A DNA stretch of 46,225 bases from Bacteroidales bacterium (lineage in GTDB: Bacteria; Bacteroidota; Bacteroidia; Bacteroidales; UBA932): the NCBI GenBank assembly GCA_017415715.1, contig JAFQFD010000033.1, positions 1 to 46,225 of the forward strand, in the 5' to 3' direction. Below the pieces are notes generated by a model that did not search any database, was not told where the DNA came from, and worked only from the letters and a program-made list of their open reading frames with translations. Position 1 is the first letter of the stretch; the number at the start of each line of letters is the position of its first letter. The position numbers and the translations under genes were made by a program. Below are positions 7,370-16,392 of the stretch, piece after piece.

Positions 7370-8865
7370 AGATTTCTCAACTCGTTTTTTTCGTTCGAAA
7401 TGACACTTTGAACAAACACCAGATCTTCAACATGTTCGCCGACGAAGAAGCGGGCCATGTCGCCTGTCTTGTACCATGCCGGCTTGCCAGGCATGTCGTC
7501 GGAAATCACTTCGCCGTTGATCACAAGATTCTCAAAACGGACATTCTTTATCTTGCGGTCTTCGCTGTATCCTGCGATTACTGACATCTCCTCTCCGGAA
7601 CCATTGTATGTGACATTCCTGAAGGTTATGTTCTCGATGCCGCGTCCCGGAGCGAGACAGTATTTCCTGTTGAAGAATATCCTGATGTTCACCAGCTGTC
7701 CCTGACGGAAGTCTTCGATCCTGATGTCTTCAAAGAGGATGTTGCGGATGAGATTGTCATCTCCGGCATTTATCGCCATGCATCCCTGGTAGTCGATCTG
7801 TTTCTCCTTATGGTCAAGAATGTCTATGTTTCTGTAGACAAGGTCCTCGATCACATCAGGATCCTCGACATTTCCATGGATGCCGATCATTATCGGATGC
7901 GCCACATCCGCCCAGAGAACGCAGTTCTCGGTCAGGATGTTGCGGCATGAGCCTGTGAAGCCCTTGCGGGTCGCATATACCGTGACGCAGTCGTCAGAGG
8001 TGCGGGCGAAGCATCCGTCATAGTGTACATTCGACGACGCAAACACATTGAGCCCGTCGCCCCATCCATATGAACTGATGACCTTTACATTTGTTATCTT
8101 GACCCCGTCAGAACCGCCCACAGGGCACTGTGTGGATATGATTCCGTCCACCTCGACATTCTTCGAGCGCTGGACATACACTCCCTCGCCCCTTCCCGAC
8201 GGATGCACGATTCCTCGTCCATGGATCTTGACGTCAGAGGCATTCACCACATGGATCGTTCCACGTACGACAGCGCCTCCGGCAATGTATACGGTCTGTC
8301 CCGAAACAGGGAAAAGAGTATCGATCTTATGAAGTCCCGGACCGAAATAGATGACATCCTTGCGTTTCCTGGCCAGTTGCTTCTCGTTCTTTATCCTGAC
8401 GCCGTCTATAGGGTTGTCTGTATCAAGAGCATTGGCGAAGAGATGGAGATTATGGAAAATGCCTCCGTTCACCTCGACAGAAAGATTGCGCGGACGGTCC
8501 AGAGTGAATGTCAAAGTGCTGCCATCGACAACAGGCTCTATTCCATATGAAAGCGGGCGCACCCTTGCTGTCTCGATCGGACCATTGTTGGAAGTCACGG
8601 AAACCTCCACCTGACCCTCAAAATCAAAATATCCGAGCGAAGCCTTCTCGACGCAATGCTTTGTGCCGCGCACCTCGTCAACCTTGACCATGTAGGTAGG
8701 AACATCCTGCCACTCTCCGCCGGGCACACGAGCCTTGACGGTAAAGTCATTCTTCATCTCGACGCCTTCCGGAGCAGGATAGACCTGGAGCATATCCTGA
8801 GCCTGAAGGACCTGTCCAAAAGCGAAGATGCACAGAATCCATATTATCAGTTTCTTCATAATCAA
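7366..8865 (-). CDS. GH28-like right-handed beta-helix glycosidase
   Basis: The protein has 499 residues and an N-terminal signal peptide (cleavage near QAQ-D, residue 23). An N-terminal beta-sandwich (about 25-135, ending in PRNLSVEVNGGIFHNLHLFA) precedes a parallel beta-helix with many short I/V-N-V repeats. GWGDGLNVF (267-275) and ARTSDDCVTVY (287-297) carry the paired aspartates (Asp291, Asp292) characteristic of polygalacturonase-type GH28 and related beta-helix families such as GH49 and GH110. GH28 members hydrolyse galacturonosyl or rhamnogalacturonan linkages, but the substrate cannot be fixed here. It lies in the same operon between GH88 and the GH106-like gene. Confidence 0.7.
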   Translation of the reverse strand: MIMKKLIIWILCIFAFGQVLQAQDMLQVYPAPEGVEMKNDFTVKARVPGGEWQDVPTYMVKVDEVRGTKHCVEKASLGYFDFEGQVEVSVTSNNGPIETARVRPLSYGIEPVVDGSTLTFTLDRPRNLSVEVNGGIFHNLHLFANALDTDNPIDGVRIKNEKQLARKRKDVIYFGPGLHKIDTLFPVSGQTVYIAGGAVVRGTIHVVNASDVKIHGRGIVHPSGRGEGVYVQRSKNVEVDGIISTQCPVGGSDGVKITNVKVISSYGWGDGLNVFASSNVHYDGCFARTSDDCVTVYATRKGFTGSCRNILTENCVLWADVAHPIMIGIHGNVEDPDVIEDLVYRNIDILDHKEKQIDYQGCMAINAGDDNLIRNILFEDIRIEDFRQGQLVNIRIFFNRKYCLAPGRGIENITFRNVTYNGSGEEMSVIAGYSEDRKIKNVRFENLVINGEVISDDMPGKPAWYKTGDMARFFVGEHVEDLVFVQSVISNEKNELRNL

Positions 8866-8869
8866 TCTG

Positions 8870-10051
8870 TTAAAGGTTCTTCAGACGAAGGAGGGCTTCG
8901 ATGTAGTAGTAGTCGGCGTAGATGATCGAGTAGTCGATCTCGGAGCCGGCCGGGCGATGGCCTGTCGAGTGGAGAAGGAACGACGGGTTGATGTCGCCTG
9001 AACGGTAGTTCTCGTAGAGGGATGCGAGCATCGCCTTGGCGTCATCGAGATATTTCTGTCCCTTCTCGCCGCCCACATAGCCTGAAAGCTCGATGAGGGC
9101 AGAAGCGACGACCGCTGCCGCCGAAGCGTCTCTTGACACATTCGGGATCATAGGGTCGTTGAAGTCCCAGTAAGGTACCATGTCCTCAGGCAGGCCTTTG
9201 AGATAGACGTCTGTCACCTTGCATGCGTGCTCAAGATAGCGGGGATCCCTGGTGAATCTGTAGCACATCGTATATCCGTAGATGGCCCACGACTGTCCAC
9301 GGGCCCACATCGTGTCGTCGGCATATCCCTGATGGGTGCACCCGCGGAGGAAGTCTCCCGACTCCGCATCATATACCGCCACATGATATGAGCTGCCGTC
9401 TTCGCGGAAATGATATTTCATGGTAGTGTCTGCGTGAGCTATGGCGATGTCTCTGAGCTCAGGTCTGCCGCCGTTCTCTGCCGCCCAGAAAAGGGTCTCG
9501 AGGTTGATCATGTTGTCCATGATGGTGTTGTGACCGCCGAATGTCGGCACCTCGCGAGGCCATGAGAGCATGGTGCCCACTGCAGGATTGTAAAGCTCTG
9601 CGAGGCGCTCCGCCGTCGCTACAATGATATCCTTGTAGCGCTCGTCTCCGGTAAGCCTGTAGCCGTTGCCATAGCTGCAGAACATGATGAAGCCAAGGTC
9701 ATGGTCATATGCAGGCTGCTGAGAGAGAAACTCCAGCACCTCGGTGTAGCCTTTGGCCGCCTCAAGGATCGACTCGTCCTGAGAATATTCATAGGCATAC
9801 CAGAGGATTCCCGGCCAGAAGCCTTCTGTCCACAGTTCCTTGGACACCGGACGCTGATGCCACACGGAATCACCGGGGGCGATGTTGCGTGGAGACATCA
9901 TGTAGTCATAAGGCTGAAGCATATCGAGCGACCTGCGGGTCTGAGCGACGCAGTAGTCAAGCGATTCCTCGACGAATGATGCCTTTGGAGTGCAGGCGGC
10001 GCAAAGAACGGCGCACGCCAGGGCGTAGAGCATTGTCCTAATTCTTATCAT
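8870..10051 (-). CDS. GH88 unsaturated glucuronyl hydrolase (lipoprotein)
   Basis: GH88 enzymes remove the 4,5-unsaturated uronic acid left at the non-reducing end by polysaccharide lyases. The protein (393 aa) has a lipobox near Cys20 (ACAVLCAAC), so it is membrane-anchored. The (alpha/alpha)6 barrel shows LWTEGFWPGILWYAYEY (73-89), YDHDLGF with Asp118 and IMDNMINLETLFWA with Asp179, the two aspartates that match the catalytic pair of Bacillus UGL, and DDTMWARGQSWAIYGY. The related GH105 family is the main alternative. It overlaps the end of the heparinase-family gene by 14 bases, so the lyase and the enzyme acting on its product are translated together. Confidence 0.88.
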   Translation of the reverse strand: MIRIRTMLYALACAVLCAACTPKASFVEESLDYCVAQTRRSLDMLQPYDYMMSPRNIAPGDSVWHQRPVSKELWTEGFWPGILWYAYEYSQDESILEAAKGYTEVLEFLSQQPAYDHDLGFIMFCSYGNGYRLTGDERYKDIIVATAERLAELYNPAVGTMLSWPREVPTFGGHNTIMDNMINLETLFWAAENGGRPELRDIAIAHADTTMKYHFREDGSSYHVAVYDAESGDFLRGCTHQGYADDTMWARGQSWAIYGYTMCYRFTRDPRYLEHACKVTDVYLKGLPEDMVPYWDFNDPMIPNVSRDASAAAVVASALIELSGYVGGEKGQKYLDDAKAMLASLYENYRSGDINPSFLLHSTGHRPAGSEIDYSIIYADYYYIEALLRLKNL

Positions 10052-12440
10052 TTTTCTTGTGCTTTATTATCTTCTTTCCATTGACCTTGAGATAAGTTCC
10101 GCGTGAGATGAACTTCCTTCCGTCCGAGACGAAGCAGAGTCTTGCATCTGTCTCGATGCCGTCATGCGACATCTTCATATCCTTGTCTGACGAGAAGATG
10201 TAATTCACGCTTCCGTCAGAGAGTGTGACCTTTATTCCCACATATCCTTCTCCGAAATATTCCACTGAAGCCACAGACTTCACATCGCCCGTAGCATATG
10301 GCTGATAGACAGCCACGAAAGGCCTGTCCCAAGCCTCTCCATACTGTCTTGCCACATAGGTCTGGCATGGAGAATTCTTTATGTCGTACGGCATAGGAGT
10401 GCGTGTGAGGGCATCGATCATAGGAGAATATGCCTTGAAGATGCGTCTTTGGTCCTCACCCCTCATCCACATCTTCATGCCGGCCTTCGAGCCGTCCGGG
10501 CATGTCATCGTGAAGCATCCCTCGACATCTGCGGAGGTGAGGGCAGCCTGCTTGTTCCATATGTATGAATATGCATACAGGTGGGCGCCCGCAAAGGCGA
10601 GTTCCTCTGTAGGCTCAAGGTCCATGTTGAGAGTGAAGTCCTGACCTATGTTGTGATAGAAATAGTCATGAGTTTCGTCCTTTCCGTCCTGGCGGCGTGA
10701 GCGGAAGATGTCCACATAATATCCGCAGTCAGGGTCCTCGGTGACCATCAGCAGCTGACGGAGCTGGTCAGACTGCGTCTCCGGCTCAAGGAAGCTGAAC
10801 TCACCGAACATCAGCCCCTCCTCATATTCCTTCTCTTCCGGCAGAGGATAGCAGTCCACAAGCTTCAGAGGATGATGAGACTCCATCACAGGGTATGAAG
10901 ACACGCCGTCCACGCACACTGTGTTGTGGGCCGGGAACTGCGAGTAGAATTCAAGGTAGTCGAAGGTCGTATATCCCGCTCCGCGACCAAGGTCCGGAGC
11001 CTGGATGTATCCCTTTCCATAAAGTTCCATCGAGATGCCGTTGGCATGCATATGGTTGCCCTCTGAGCCGACCACGCTCATCAGCAGGCTGTTCTGCGGG
11101 TCGTTGCCGCTTCTCGCCACAAACCAGCTCACATCCTCCGACCAGAATGTCGGTGTCTGATATTCAGGATAATCTTCCGGAGCTATGGTCTCAAGGAACT
11201 TGAAATTGGTTTTCAGAGGACCGTAGTGGCCGTCGCCCCAGCAGACAGAGTGGCCGTCAGGCATCACATACTGCGGCAGGGCCTTCGCGGCCTTCGCCAG
11301 GATCGGATAGGTCTCCACCAGGTTGATTCCTGTGGTCTTGTGAAGCATGTGGACAAACGAGTCGAACTCGCCAAGCACCATTGTAGAATAGCCCGGAGAC
11401 TCTTTCCAGAGACCGGTATGCTTGTCAAAGCCATAGTCTATCATCTTGCCAATAGACCATTGCCTGATGCTGTCTTCGTTGAGGATGTAGTTTATATAGT
11501 AGTTCCTTCCCTTGCCGTCCGCATAGGATTCATTGTCGCCGAGGACGAGGGCTATGCGGAGAATGAACTGAGCCTGAATGAGATTCCAGTTGTTCTGCGG
11601 AACTCCTCCTGCTATGATCACATCCGCCCATTTGCGGAATGCGTCATCGTAGATGCCCATCTTCTCCGAACGTGCGTTGACCAAGTAATCGTGCAGGTAA
11701 TCATAGCACTCTGTCGCCGGCATCACGATGTTTTCGTGAATGACTTCAAAACTGGTGAGTCCCACGAGGGTCTGCTGATGACCGTGATTCAGGTCAATCG
11801 GAACCTCACGGTAATAAAGTCCGGTCATGTATGTATCAAAGATATCTGACGCGAACTTTGCATATTTTTCATCGCCTGTGAGCCACCAGATACGGGCTGC
11901 GTCGCGGGCCAGCTCCATGATGGTGATGTTGGTTCCGCATACCTGTGTTCCGGCTTCACGCGGATCAACCCACTCCATTTCTCCTGTATTTCTGTTGCGG
12001 AGCCACAGGCCCAGAGAGTCCTGATATGGCTTCGTCTCTTCAAGCGAAGGCCTTGCATAGGCGGTCTGGCCGCCTCTGTTGGCAGGATAGCGGACTGTAG
12101 GCACAGGAGCATATCCTTCCACATGGTCAAGGGTCTCACCCTTGATGTATATCACTGATGCATGGCTCTTCCAATGCATCTGCAGACGGCTTACGATCCA
12201 TTCCGGATCGTCCACATGCTGCTCCACGTATCTGTCGACCTTGGCATGGGCCTTTGCGAGAGATTTCTGCTCGGAAGCTGTCTCACGGTCGGTCATGCGA
12301 GGGTATTCCTGCTGAAGGACAGGGACGGGCAGATCACCGGTCGGAGCCGGTGATGACGAGGTAGGAGCCGGTGATGACGAGGTCAGGACCGAAAGGGTGC
12401 AGAGGGTAAAGGCAGTCAGTATGATGGTTTTCAGTTTCAT
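10038..12440 (-). CDS. Heparinase II/III-family polysaccharide lyase
   Basis: An 800-residue secreted protein (signal peptide 1-20). Residues about 50-400 form an alpha-helical toroid with QNNWNLIQAQ (282-291) and WKESPGYSTM (345-354, Tyr351). From about 440 the heparinase II/III-like beta-sheet domain begins: GNHMHANGISMELYGKGYI (461-479, His463 and His465), DLGRGAGY and FPAHNTVCVDG (502-512, His505). These families cleave uronic-acid glycosides by beta-elimination. Candidates include a rhamnose-glucuronate lyase such as PL27 or a member of PL12/15/17/21; I cannot decide. Residues 21-34 are a direct repeat of SSSPAPT created by a REP-like DNA insertion. The neighbouring GH88 would take its unsaturated product. 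Confidence 0.8.
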   Translation of the reverse strand: MKLKTIILTAFTLCTLSVLTSSSPAPTSSSPAPTGDLPVPVLQQEYPRMTDRETASEQKSLAKAHAKVDRYVEQHVDDPEWIVSRLQMHWKSHASVIYIKGETLDHVEGYAPVPTVRYPANRGGQTAYARPSLEETKPYQDSLGLWLRNRNTGEMEWVDPREAGTQVCGTNITIMELARDAARIWWLTGDEKYAKFASDIFDTYMTGLYYREVPIDLNHGHQQTLVGLTSFEVIHENIVMPATECYDYLHDYLVNARSEKMGIYDDAFRKWADVIIAGGVPQNNWNLIQAQFILRIALVLGDNESYADGKGRNYYINYILNEDSIRQWSIGKMIDYGFDKHTGLWKESPGYSTMVLGEFDSFVHMLHKTTGINLVETYPILAKAAKALPQYVMPDGHSVCWGDGHYGPLKTNFKFLETIAPEDYPEYQTPTFWSEDVSWFVARSGNDPQNSLLMSVVGSEGNHMHANGISMELYGKGYIQAPDLGRGAGYTTFDYLEFYSQFPAHNTVCVDGVSSYPVMESHHPLKLVDCYPLPEEKEYEEGLMFGEFSFLEPETQSDQLRQLLMVTEDPDCGYYVDIFRSRRQDGKDETHDYFYHNIGQDFTLNMDLEPTEELAFAGAHLYAYSYIWNKQAALTSADVEGCFTMTCPDGSKAGMKMWMRGEDQRRIFKAYSPMIDALTRTPMPYDIKNSPCQTYVARQYGEAWDRPFVAVYQPYATGDVKSVASVEYFGEGYVGIKVTLSDGSVNYIFSSDKDMKMSHDGIETDARLCFVSDGRKFISRGTYLKVNGKKIIKHKKNDKN
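12333..12381. repeat. REP-like hairpin with 21-bp tandem duplication inside a coding region
   Basis: On the plus strand: ATCACCGG (12,333-12,340), loop TCGGAG, CCGGTGAT (12,347-12,354), tail GACGAG. The unit 12,340-12,360 is then duplicated at 12,361-12,381 with one base change. Layout and tail match the intergenic REP-like element at 620-646; the stem differs by paired changes that keep it complementary. The duplication adds seven residues to the linker after the signal peptide. Confidence 0.8.
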
Positions 12441-12448
12441 TATGACAA

Positions 12449-14365
12449 TTATTTCAGGTTCCAGTAGACTACATAACGTTCGCGGTGGATGTCGTACAGC
12501 GGGCTGAGGCGGTCGCCTCCCGCTGTCTCGAAATCGAGTCCGGACACTCTTCTGATGCTGTTTTCGAGGTCTTCGACATCTGCATCAAGCACTGTGTCCA
12601 GTCCTTCCGGGATATGATAGTCATATTTATAATAATCGTTGTATTGCGACGGATCCGAGTCCGGCTGGCATCCCGTGAAGCCCTCGGTGCCGAGCCTTCC
12701 GGCCAGGAGCACAGGGCCGTAGAAGAGGGCCGCCTGCGACGGGTTGTCGGCAAGGCGCTCCAGCCTGAACGACATAGGATAGCGGACCTCGATCCTGTCT
12801 CCATTCTTCCATGAACGCGACACAGGGATATATCCGTCTGCTGTATTCTTTACCGGAACCTTGCGTCCGTTCACCTTCACCTCTGGCTTGCCGCTCCATG
12901 ACGGATACCTCAGCATCACGGTCGTCCTGACAGTCCTGTCACACGAAAGGGTGAGGACGGTCTTGTCCTCTTCAGGGAACGATGTCGTCTGCACCAGCTT
13001 CAGTCCCTTGTCCTTCCATTCCAGCTGTGAAGGTATGAAAAGATTTACATAAAGTGAGTCTGAATTATGATAATATATCGCTTCCGCATACTTCGAGTGA
13101 TTTTCGAATCCGCTGCCAACACAGCACCAGAAAGAGTTCTCCGGGGTGCTGTAGACCTTGTGCGAGCCCGACTTCAAAGGCAGGAAATATGTGACCATTC
13201 CGGTAGAAGGGTCCTGCTGACCGAGTATCTGATTATACAATGCCTGTTCATAGTAGTCCGCCACTTCCGAGGATGCTGTCCAGCAGAAGAGATGGCGCGA
13301 GAGCTTGAGCATGTTGTATGTACAGCATGTCTCTCCAGTGTAGCCTGTCACATGCTTTGACATGTGTTCCGGATCAAAGAAATGCTCCTTGTCGCTGCTG
13401 CATCCGGGAGCGAAAGTATGATGGGCGACCATCTCGTGCCAGAAGAAATCGGCGGCGAGACGGGACTCTGCAGCGCCTGTCAGCTCATATTCACGAGCCT
13501 CCGCAAGGACCTTCGGGATGAAGGTATTGGTATGTTTGGTGCCGAAATCCTCTCTGCCTTCGTGCAGAGGGTCGATGACATCGTTATGATAGAACCACTC
13601 GGCAAGAAATCTATGCCTTGGGTCTGCAGTCAGTGAATAAAGGTTCCAGAAGGCCTCCGGCATGCCGCCGAACTCGTTTCGGAGCATCAGGCGGCGGGTC
13701 TCTTCGCTCAGACCGCTCACCTTGTCATAAGCCCAGTTGCCCATGGAAGAAGCCACTTCCAGGGCAGTTTCATTGCCAGCGTACAGATATTGGTCTATAA
13801 GACCTGACATTATCTTATGAAGTGTATACCATGGAGCCCATACGCGCTGTCCCTTGATGTTCCTGTCTATGAGACCTTCGGGATATGCGCTGAGATAGCC
13901 GTTTCCATGCGCCTTCTGCACCTGCGCCAGGCCCGCCACGAGGCTGTCGCCCTTGGCCTTGAAGCACTCGTTGCCTGTGGATGCATACATAAGGGCTGAA
14001 GCTGAAAGCATATGGCCAGTCGTATGGCCGCGGAGCTCGCAGTCCAGAGACTCCCATCCGCCCAGCTTCTTCACTGTCATGTATCCACCCTCCATGCCTG
14101 CCCATACGCCGGCTGTGGTGCGGAAGCTGTGAAGCAGGCGGTCCGCGCTTATGGACATCATCCATGCAGAGTCGCGCTGCATGTTCTCATAGAAGCGGCC
14201 CGGAAGCAGGCGGACGGCCTGAAGGTCGAATGCCTCCGCCTTCACAGGCACGGCATTCGAAACCTTCAGCTTGTCCGCATACTGTCCCGGATACAATGAC
14301 TGAGCATTGACTCCGGCACTAACCAACAAACTAATGAATATTATTATTACTAACCCTTTCCTCAT
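12449..14365 (-). CDS. GH127/GH146 (DUF1680) beta-L-arabinofuranosidase
   Basis: The 638-residue protein has a signal peptide (about 1-22). Its (alpha/alpha)6 barrel carries the DUF1680 signatures: CELRGHTTGHMLSASALMYA (109-128), APWYTLHKIMSGLIDQY (177-193), GETCCTYNMLKLSRHLF (344-360, Glu345 and Cys347/Cys348) and SFWCCVGSGFENHSKY (411-426, Cys414/Cys415). In characterised members a zinc-bound cysteine cluster with a glutamate supplies the catalytic nucleophile, and all four positions are present. The enzyme should release L-arabinose from beta-L-arabinofuranosides, which fits the araA/B/D genes nearby. The choice between GH127 and GH146 needs a family search. Its start overlaps the GH97 stop by one base (TAATG). 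Confidence 0.85.
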   Translation of the reverse strand: MRKGLVIIIFISLLVSAGVNAQSLYPGQYADKLKVSNAVPVKAEAFDLQAVRLLPGRFYENMQRDSAWMMSISADRLLHSFRTTAGVWAGMEGGYMTVKKLGGWESLDCELRGHTTGHMLSASALMYASTGNECFKAKGDSLVAGLAQVQKAHGNGYLSAYPEGLIDRNIKGQRVWAPWYTLHKIMSGLIDQYLYAGNETALEVASSMGNWAYDKVSGLSEETRRLMLRNEFGGMPEAFWNLYSLTADPRHRFLAEWFYHNDVIDPLHEGREDFGTKHTNTFIPKVLAEAREYELTGAAESRLAADFFWHEMVAHHTFAPGCSSDKEHFFDPEHMSKHVTGYTGETCCTYNMLKLSRHLFCWTASSEVADYYEQALYNQILGQQDPSTGMVTYFLPLKSGSHKVYSTPENSFWCCVGSGFENHSKYAEAIYYHNSDSLYVNLFIPSQLEWKDKGLKLVQTTSFPEEDKTVLTLSCDRTVRTTVMLRYPSWSGKPEVKVNGRKVPVKNTADGYIPVSRSWKNGDRIEVRYPMSFRLERLADNPSQAALFYGPVLLAGRLGTEGFTGCQPDSDPSQYNDYYKYDYHIPEGLDTVLDADVEDLENSIRRVSGLDFETAGGDRLSPLYDIHRERYVVYWNLK

Positions 14366-16290
14366 TACAGTATATCCTTGACCTTGAGCTTTCTGTATGC
14401 TTTAATATCTGATTTTTCGGCAGGAATGAAGTGCATCGCCGCTCCTCCCTTCGGCTGCAGGTCGAATGTGAGGACCTGACCGCCCTTTACAATATATCTT
14501 GAACACTTCACCTTTGTAGGAGACTCGGATGAAGGATCGTCAGTATACACTCTCAGCACATAGTTCTTCTCAGGATCGAGGAAGCCGGTCGGAACCGAAA
14601 GCCTGCGTCCCTCGTCGTTGGTGATCGCTCCCGCAAACCACTCCGAGCCGCTGCGACGTGCTATGACCACGTGCTCACCTATAGCGTCGTCAACCACCTT
14701 GGTCTCATCCCATACCACCGGAACATTGTCGAAGAATTCCAGCTCAGGAACCTCCTTTATGCGTGCAGGAGTATCATACCAGTAAAGAGTCTGGATCGGT
14801 GAATAGTACATCACCGGGAATGTGAGCTGGTGAGCGTGGGTATTCTTGATGCGAGGGTCGAAGTAGCATACTGTGTAGTCTCCGGCTCCGCAGATCATTC
14901 TTGTGAAAGGAAGAATCGTGTTATGGGTTGCTGACGGAAACTCCTCGTTGCCTCTGATTCCCTCCTGGGTCATGAGGTTAGGATATGTCCTCGAGTAGCC
15001 TGTAGGGCGGTATTCGTCATGAATGTTCACCATAAGGTTGTTCTCCGCAGCCAGACGCACCATCCTGTGCACCCAGTCTGCCCAATGCTGTGAAGTGAAC
15101 TGCACAAATCCGAACTTGACACCCGCAAGGCCCCATTCCTTATATAAAGGGAATATCTGCTCGGCCTGCTTCTGGATGGCGTGCTGGTTTACATATACCC
15201 ATACGCCGATTCCCTTCGACTTTCCATACTCCACCACCTTCTTCATGTCGATCGGTGCAACAACCTCGCGCGCGTCGGAGTTGAAGTCGAACGAAGGACC
15301 GTACCACTTCCAGTCATAGAGGATATAGTCCATGTTGTGAGCCGCGCAGAAGTCTATGCACTTCAGAGAGTTTTCTGTCGTGAGCGTCGTCTCACGCATC
15401 ACCTTGCCCGGACGGATCCAGCTTTCGTCCTCGATTGCAGACTTCTCATTGAGATTCAGATAGATGTAATTGTTCTCAAGAAGCCCTCCAAGGCGGTCAG
15501 AAGCCATGATCACCCTCCACGGGAGAGCATAAGGGGTCACGATGTCCGTAGCATTGTCGTTCAGCGCTGTGACTATCGTATTGGCCTTCGAATCCGACAG
15601 CTTGAGCTTGCCGCGAGGGAAGTCGATCTGAGCGGCCTCGCCGACTGCCGCATAAAGATCATCAGCCAGTTTCAGTGTCAGAGGTCTCTCACATTCGTCC
15701 GGCCAGTTGTTCAGAGGAAGCAGCTCATATGGAGCCTGCGCCCACTGGGTATACCAGGCCATTGTACCTTCGGGGAAGGCGAACTCGGTGTTTTCTGCGA
15801 GGATGCGGTGATATATCGCATCCGGATGCATAGGAAGATGATATCTGAGGGCTATGCCTTCGTCATATGCACGGATCTCTATGTCGAGCCTGTACTTCGA
15901 AGCATCCTTCTTCACGAAATGCAGGACTGCGCCGTTGTATGCGTCGCGTATCTCCGAACGCTCGCCATAAGGGTAAGCCCATACGGTGTCACGGGAGAAT
16001 GTCTCGTGTGATTCGTATGCAAGATTGTCAAACCATCTGTCCACCTGGTCGGCCTTCTTAGCAAGGGCCTTCTCCCATATGTGGTTGTCTATGGTCAGGT
16101 CAAGAACCGACGGCAGGACCACAGGACGGCCGTCGAACCATGTATGATATACGATTTCTGTCTTTCCTCCGTCGCTGAGAACCTCAACCGCGGCCTCCTG
16201 TCTTCCGTCAGGAGAAGCCACCTTGACTGTCTGGGCCGATACCGCAGCCGCAGCTGCAAGGAAGAGTATGGATGCTATTATTCGCTTCAT
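14365..16290 (-). CDS. GH97 family glycoside hydrolase
   Basis: A secreted protein of 641 aa (signal peptide 1-19, cleaved near SAQ-T). The order is an N-terminal beta-supersandwich (20-290), the catalytic barrel with YILYDWKWYG (322-331), GVWVYVNQHA (362-371), GVKFGFVQF (390-398), VNIHDEYRPTGYSRTYPNLM (421-440) and EGIRGNEE (443-450), and a C-terminal beta-domain. GH97 contains inverting alpha-glucosidases (SusB type) and retaining alpha-galactosidases. The aspartate nucleophile of the retaining branch would lie at KFGF, where none is present, and the usual HE before RPTG is HD here. Substrate is therefore open; alpha-galactoside or beta-L-arabinopyranoside side chains would suit the locus. 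First gene of its operon, divergent from the regulator. Confidence 0.85.
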   Translation of the reverse strand: MKRIIASILFLAAAAAVSAQTVKVASPDGRQEAAVEVLSDGGKTEIVYHTWFDGRPVVLPSVLDLTIDNHIWEKALAKKADQVDRWFDNLAYESHETFSRDTVWAYPYGERSEIRDAYNGAVLHFVKKDASKYRLDIEIRAYDEGIALRYHLPMHPDAIYHRILAENTEFAFPEGTMAWYTQWAQAPYELLPLNNWPDECERPLTLKLADDLYAAVGEAAQIDFPRGKLKLSDSKANTIVTALNDNATDIVTPYALPWRVIMASDRLGGLLENNYIYLNLNEKSAIEDESWIRPGKVMRETTLTTENSLKCIDFCAAHNMDYILYDWKWYGPSFDFNSDAREVVAPIDMKKVVEYGKSKGIGVWVYVNQHAIQKQAEQIFPLYKEWGLAGVKFGFVQFTSQHWADWVHRMVRLAAENNLMVNIHDEYRPTGYSRTYPNLMTQEGIRGNEEFPSATHNTILPFTRMICGAGDYTVCYFDPRIKNTHAHQLTFPVMYYSPIQTLYWYDTPARIKEVPELEFFDNVPVVWDETKVVDDAIGEHVVIARRSGSEWFAGAITNDEGRRLSVPTGFLDPEKNYVLRVYTDDPSSESPTKVKCSRYIVKGGQVLTFDLQPKGGAAMHFIPAEKSDIKAYRKLKVKDIL

Positions 16291-16392
16291 TTTTCTTTCA
16301 TTTTATATATATATCGTTCGAAAGTCCGAAAGTACTCAGCGGAATTGCACTTTTTTTTCAAAAACCTTATCTTTGGAGAAACAACGCTCCAT
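16291..16392. promoter_or_regulatory. Divergent promoter region between GH97 operon and hybrid regulator
   Basis: This 102-bp gap must hold the promoters of both the minus-strand enzyme operon and the plus-strand regulator. Toward the regulator there is a clear Bacteroidota promoter: ATTG (16,344-16,347), 20 bp, then TATCTTTG (16,368-16,375), fitting the TTTG / TAnnTTTG consensus. The GH97 side is very AT-rich (a TATATATATA run at 16,304-16,313) without a good TAnnTTTG match, as expected of an activator-dependent promoter. No binding repeat for the regulator was identified. Confidence 0.6.

Noticed and set aside
15181-16011. A 276-codon plus-strand frame inside GH97
   Set aside because: It lies completely opposite a GH97 gene with clear family motifs and lacks recognisable motifs or a start signal.
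16081-16392. Starting the hybrid regulator at the upstream ATG at 16,081
   Set aside because: That part overlaps the GH97 coding sequence on the other strand and lies before the promoter; the ATG at 16,393 starts a proper signal peptide.
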